The translations under genes were made by a program, and so were the position numbers. Below, in pieces: positions 60,804 through 64,000 of a stretch of 64,000 nt of DNA. The notes beneath the pieces were generated by a model that was not told the DNA's origin, ran no database searches, and worked only from the letters and a program-made list of their open reading frames with translations. Source of the stretch: VBWE01 sp943372645 (GTDB taxonomy: Bacteria; Bacteroidota; Bacteroidia; Palsa-965). The stretch covers positions 124,001 through 188,000 of the forward strand of contig CALRZN010000002.1 in the NCBI GenBank assembly GCA_943372645.1, written 5' to 3'. How positions within the stretch are numbered: the stretch's first letter is position 1; every line of letters starts with the position of its first letter.

Positions 60804-63107
60804 TTACTGGATCAGGAACTTCCGTATCGCCACACCGGTTTCGGTTTGCAGCTGGATGAAGTACATGCCTGATTCAACGCCCTGCAGGCTGATCTGGTTG
60901 TTGTACGATTTGGCATTGTTCAGCTGTTCGCTGTAAACAATTGCACCGCGTACGTCGAGGATCGTGATTTTCACATCCTGTTCTGTTGCAAGTTCCAGGT
61001 TCAGGGTGAACTGACCGTCGTTCGGATTCGGATACAGGTTCATGTTCAGACCAAGCGATTCGTCAGCAATGCCAACACCGCTGATCACAACAGTCTGCGT
61101 AAAGGTCTGTACGCCGCACGGACCAGTTACAGTCAGTGTTACGGTGTAAGTACCGTTTGCAGTGTAGGTGTGTATCGGGCTCTGCTGCGTAGAAGTCTGG
61201 CTGTCGCCAAAGTTCCAGCTGTAGGTTGATCCGTTGGTTGATGTGTTGTTAAATGTAACGGTAACACCAACTGTTGTGTACGTAAAGCTTGCGGTTGGCA
61301 GCGGCATAACATAAACAGTCACCACGTCTGTTGCATCACAACCCGAAACGTTTGTTCCGATTACATAATACGTAGTGGTAACCGTTGGCGAAACACTGAT
61401 GCTCGGTGTGGTTGCCCCGGTACTCCAGATGTACGAGTTACCGCCGGTACCGTTGAGTACTGCGTTGCTGCCGATACAGATCGTCTGGTCTGCGCCGGCC
61501 GAAATGGTCGGGTTAACACTCAGCGTTACGTTTACGGTGTCATAGCCTACACAACCTTGCGGGTTGGTTACAATTACATCGTACTGGCCGTTTGAGCTGG
61601 CCGTAATGTTCTGCGAAGTCTGGTTGGTATTCCACAGGTAGGTGCTTCCCGAATTGCCTGCGTTCAGCGGATAGCTGCTGGTACAAACTACCGTGTCAGG
61701 ACCAAGGCTCACCTGCGGAACCGGATCAATGGTAACGAGGATGGTGTCGTATCCATGACAGCCGTCAATCGAAACCACATCAACCGAATAGGTTCCTGTT
61801 GAAGTTATCTGCGTGGTCTGGTTGGTGGTGTTGTCGCTCCAGAAATAGTACATGCCCGGGTTACCGGCATCAATTGTAACTGAACCGCCGCACTGGGTTG
61901 TATCTGCGCCCAGCGCAACTGCCGGAGCCGAGTTAATTGCAACCGCAACTGTATCGCTGAGTACACAGCCCTGTGAGTCGGTAACGGTAACATAAACGTT
62001 ACCCGTTGTTGAAACAGAACTGTTTTGTGTGGTGTCGCCCGAACTCCAGCTGTAGCTGGTAAATCCGCTGCCCGCATCCAGGGTAACTGTTCCTCCGCAC
62101 TGCGCGGTGTCAGCACCAAGTGTATAACTCGGCGGGGTGTTGATTGTTACGAGAGAAGATCCGCTGCCGATACATCCGAGCGGCGACTGAATGGTTACCG
62201 TGTAGAAGCCGGTCTGTGTTACGTTGAGTACCTGGCCACCGAAACCGGTGCTCCAGAGGTAAACGCTGCCCGGGTTGCCCGCATCAAGCGCAACGGTATC
62301 GCCGCACTGCGTGTATGTGCTCGTAAACAGCGGTGTTGGTGGGGGGTTGGCGATGACGTTCACAATCGTTCGCGACGGACTGACGCACCCGTTGTTGACG
62401 GCTTCGACGTAATACGTCACATTGCCCGTAAGGACAGGTGTTGTAAATGAGTTACCGGTTCCGACAGGCGTACCTCCCGTAGCCTGTGTGTACCAGGCCA
62501 TAGTGCCCGTACCGGATGCCGTTAATGTTGCAGTGCTGCCGAGACAGCCGTTAACCGGGCTGGTTGCTGTTGGTACTGCCGGAATGGTGCAGAAAAGCGC
62601 GCCGTAATCTTCGCAGTCGCCAAATGTAATTGCGTTACAGGGGTCAGCGGGTACGCCTGCATACTGGCAGCGCACGCGCATTTTCACAAAGCCTGAAGCG
62701 GTAAGCGGAACTGTGATCGTTCCTGTAAATGCCGAAGTAGATGCGAAACCCGAGTTCCACACATCTTCACCCGGATCGAGGAAGCTGGAGTTGTTGTTGT
62801 AGTCAATCCAGATGCGGAAACCCTGGCTGAATGCCGATCCCGACTGAACCGTAAAGTTAAACGTGTTGCCCGGAGACGAACTGACAATCATGGTTGATGA
62901 GTTGTCAATGTAGTTGTTCGGAGCCGTGCCATTACAACCCGAGTTCAGGTTCGTAATGTTCGTGAAACCGCCTGTTGTGGAAAAGTTGTTGATATAGTCT
63001 GAACTGGAACAATACACGGAGTACGTGGGCAGACAGACCTGCGCTTTGGTCAGAAGCGCGGTAAACAGGGCGATAAGACCAAATGTGATACGTAAATGTT
63101 TTTTCAT
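60804..63107 (-). CDS. T9SS type A secreted protein with GEVED, Ig-like and PKD domains
   Basis: The ATG at 63107 (MKKHLRITFGLIALFTALLTKAQ, 767 aa) begins a signal peptide; an ATG at 63125 would add six residues. A GEVED domain follows (about 20-185; FRIWIDYNNNSSFLDPGEDVW, VKMRVRCQYAG), then an Ig-like segment and five related modules of the type LGADTTQCGGSVTIDAGNPG...YYFWSDNTTNQT. A PKD domain (YSWNFGDSQTSTQQSPIHTYTANGTYTVTLTVTG) and a C-terminal sorting domain (LYPNPNDGQFTLNLEL, SGMYFIQLQTE) complete it. It is probably an extracellular adhesin or matrix protein, transcribed alone. Confidence 0.88.
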   Translation of the reverse strand: MKKHLRITFGLIALFTALLTKAQVCLPTYSVYCSSSDYINNFSTTGGFTNITNLNSGCNGTAPNNYIDNSSTMIVSSSPGNTFNFTVQSGSAFSQGFRIWIDYNNNSSFLDPGEDVWNSGFASTSAFTGTITVPLTASGFVKMRVRCQYAGVPADPCNAITFGDCEDYGALFCTIPAVPTATSPVNGCLGSTATLTASGTGTMAWYTQATGGTPVGTGNSFTTPVLTGNVTYYVEAVNNGCVSPSRTIVNVIANPPPTPLFTSTYTQCGDTVALDAGNPGSVYLWSTGFGGQVLNVTQTGFYTVTIQSPLGCIGSGSSLVTINTPPSYTLGADTAQCGGTVTLDAGSGFTSYSWSSGDTTQNSSVSTTGNVYVTVTDSQGCVLSDTVAVAINSAPAVALGADTTQCGGSVTIDAGNPGMYYFWSDNTTNQTTQITSTGTYSVDVVSIDGCHGYDTILVTIDPVPQVSLGPDTVVCTSSYPLNAGNSGSTYLWNTNQTSQNITASSNGQYDVIVTNPQGCVGYDTVNVTLSVNPTISAGADQTICIGSNAVLNGTGGNSYIWSTGATTPSISVSPTVTTTYYVIGTNVSGCDATDVVTVYVMPLPTASFTYTTVGVTVTFNNTSTNGSTYSWNFGDSQTSTQQSPIHTYTANGTYTVTLTVTGPCGVQTFTQTVVISGVGIADESLGLNMNLYPNPNDGQFTLNLELATEQDVKITILDVRGAIVYSEQLNNAKSYNNQISLQGVESGMYFIQLQTETGVAIRKFLIQ

Positions 63108-63307
63108 GTGTGCAGAAATTTGCACGGCTAATATATATCTTTTTTTAAAAATAACCTTTTCTTATCCGGTTTTGGCGGGTTTTTGGCCTAAAAAATCCTA
63201 TAAAAAGGCCGTTTTCCGCCAGGCGGTGGATGGCAAACGGATCGCTGGCGGGTTTTCTGCCTCTTTCTGGAATCATTTTTTACCTTTAGTGCCTTAATTA
63301 AAATCCT

Positions 63308-64000
63308 GTGGCCAAACCAGCAAAAAAGTCTTCTGCCCAGCAATCTGCTCCTCCCGGTTTTGTAAAACGCAATCGTTTTGTGCTCGGTCTTGTTGCGCTG
63401 GTTTTTATCGTTTTCGGAAATGCGATTTTTAACTGGTATGCGCTTGACGATGAGTTTTTCACCAACGGCGGCAATGGCATGACGATGAACGGGATCAAAG
63501 CCATCCCGGAGATTTTTAAATCACGCACATTTTATAACGCCGACGGAACGGGTTACGAATACCGCCCGATTACGGCCAGTGTTTTTGCCATCGAACATGC
63601 CATTTTCGGCCAGCGCGCTACGGTCAGCCACTTTATTAATGTACTGCTGTATGCGCTCATCGTGGTGCTGCTGTTTAAACTGCTGCGCAAATGGTTTCCG
63701 AAACTCAGCCCGTGGTTTGCATTCCTGGTAAGTGTGCTTTTCCTGGTGCATCCGTTACATACCGAAGTCGTTGATAACATCAAATGCCGCGACGAACTGT
63801 TGTGTATGCTCGGCGCACTCGGCACGCTTTATTTTGCGTGGAAACATTACGAAACGGGCAAATGGTTTTACTGGTTGCTGTACCCGCTGGCGTTCTGGTT
63901 TGCCATGCTGTCCAAACACTCCATGCTGCCCTACCTGGCCATATTGCCGATGATGTTTTATTTTTTCACCGACATCAAGTGGTGGCGCATCGGCGTGTAT
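63308..64000 (+). CDS. GT-C-like membrane glycosyltransferase (TMTC-like), N-terminal part
   Basis: The frame starts at GTG 63308 (an in-frame TAA lies two codons upstream and no ATG precedes the conserved part) and runs past the window end, so at least 231 residues are visible. After a basic N-terminus there is a transmembrane helix followed by NWYALDDEFF, with the acidic pair expected in the first periplasmic loop of GT-C enzymes. Further helices and HPLHTEVVDNIKCRDELLCMLGALGTLYFAW ... MLSKHSMLPYLA follow, resembling the HPxHTEAV and LSK segments of TMTC-type O-mannosyltransferases. A lipid-linked sugar donor and a C-terminal TPR region are expected from the family but lie outside the window. 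Confidence 0.7.
   Translation, partial: MAKPAKKSSAQQSAPPGFVKRNRFVLGLVALVFIVFGNAIFNWYALDDEFFTNGGNGMTMNGIKAIPEIFKSRTFYNADGTGYEYRPITASVFAIEHAIFGQRATVSHFINVLLYALIVVLLFKLLRKWFPKLSPWFAFLVSVLFLVHPLHTEVVDNIKCRDELLCMLGALGTLYFAWKHYETGKWFYWLLYPLAFWFAMLSKHSMLPYLAILPMMFYFFTDIKWWRIGVY

Overview
This 64 kb window comes from a member of the Bacteroidota. Four secreted proteins end in type A C-terminal sorting domains of the type IX secretion system (T9SS). The respiratory complex I operon has a short NuoG without the molybdopterin-type C-terminal region. An exbB-exbD-exbD-exbD-tonB cluster is followed by a PstS-like lipoprotein and a TPR protein. Several intergenic regions carry the Bacteroidota-type -7 box TAnnTTTG. 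Genus or family cannot be fixed from the sequence; an aquatic or environmental Flavobacteriales- or Chitinophagales-like lineage is a guess.

Layout. 107-3826: a T9SS cargo protein and a membrane-anchored papain-like (C1) peptidase converge on a shared terminator. 3987-10281: a compact, largely overlapping six-gene plus-strand cluster (OleD-like SDR, metallo-beta-lactamase-fold hydrolase, F390-synthetase-like adenylating enzyme, KAS III-like condensing enzyme, sulfotransferase, alpha/beta hydrolase with a Cys nucleophile elbow). It looks like an uncharacterised lipid or beta-keto/beta-hydroxy acid pathway, analogous to but distinct from OleABCD, and is the best candidate for a new system here. 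10332-16966: the Ton energy-transducing operon on the minus strand. 17293-19306: a DedA protein and a DAACS symporter, tightly downstream of the complete fourteen-gene nuoA-N operon (19318-32431).

32580-50587 is a surface and exported-protein region on the minus strand: a 1423-aa BNR/PKD T9SS protein, a WG-repeat exported protein with a partial 3' duplication beside it, two lipoproteins, and a giant (about 2580 aa) paralogue of the BNR/PKD protein carrying 17 exact-length 73-residue repeats. 51047-55491 holds PhoH2 and an AlgI/AlgX-like O-acetylation pair with a small companion gene. 55557-58487 is a large exported YwqK/MORN-like repeat protein. 58593-63107 contains a PfkB kinase, a tRNA-Asn with a textbook Bacteroidota promoter, an SDR and a fourth T9SS protein. 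A GT-C-like membrane glycosyltransferase runs off the right edge from 63308.

The complex I and Ton modules together describe an aerobic, proton-motive-force-driven cell that energises outer-membrane uptake and exports large adhesin-like surface proteins. The rest of the window is accessory surface biology plus one putative biosynthetic cluster. All function calls rest on motifs and family resemblance read by eye; no database search was run.
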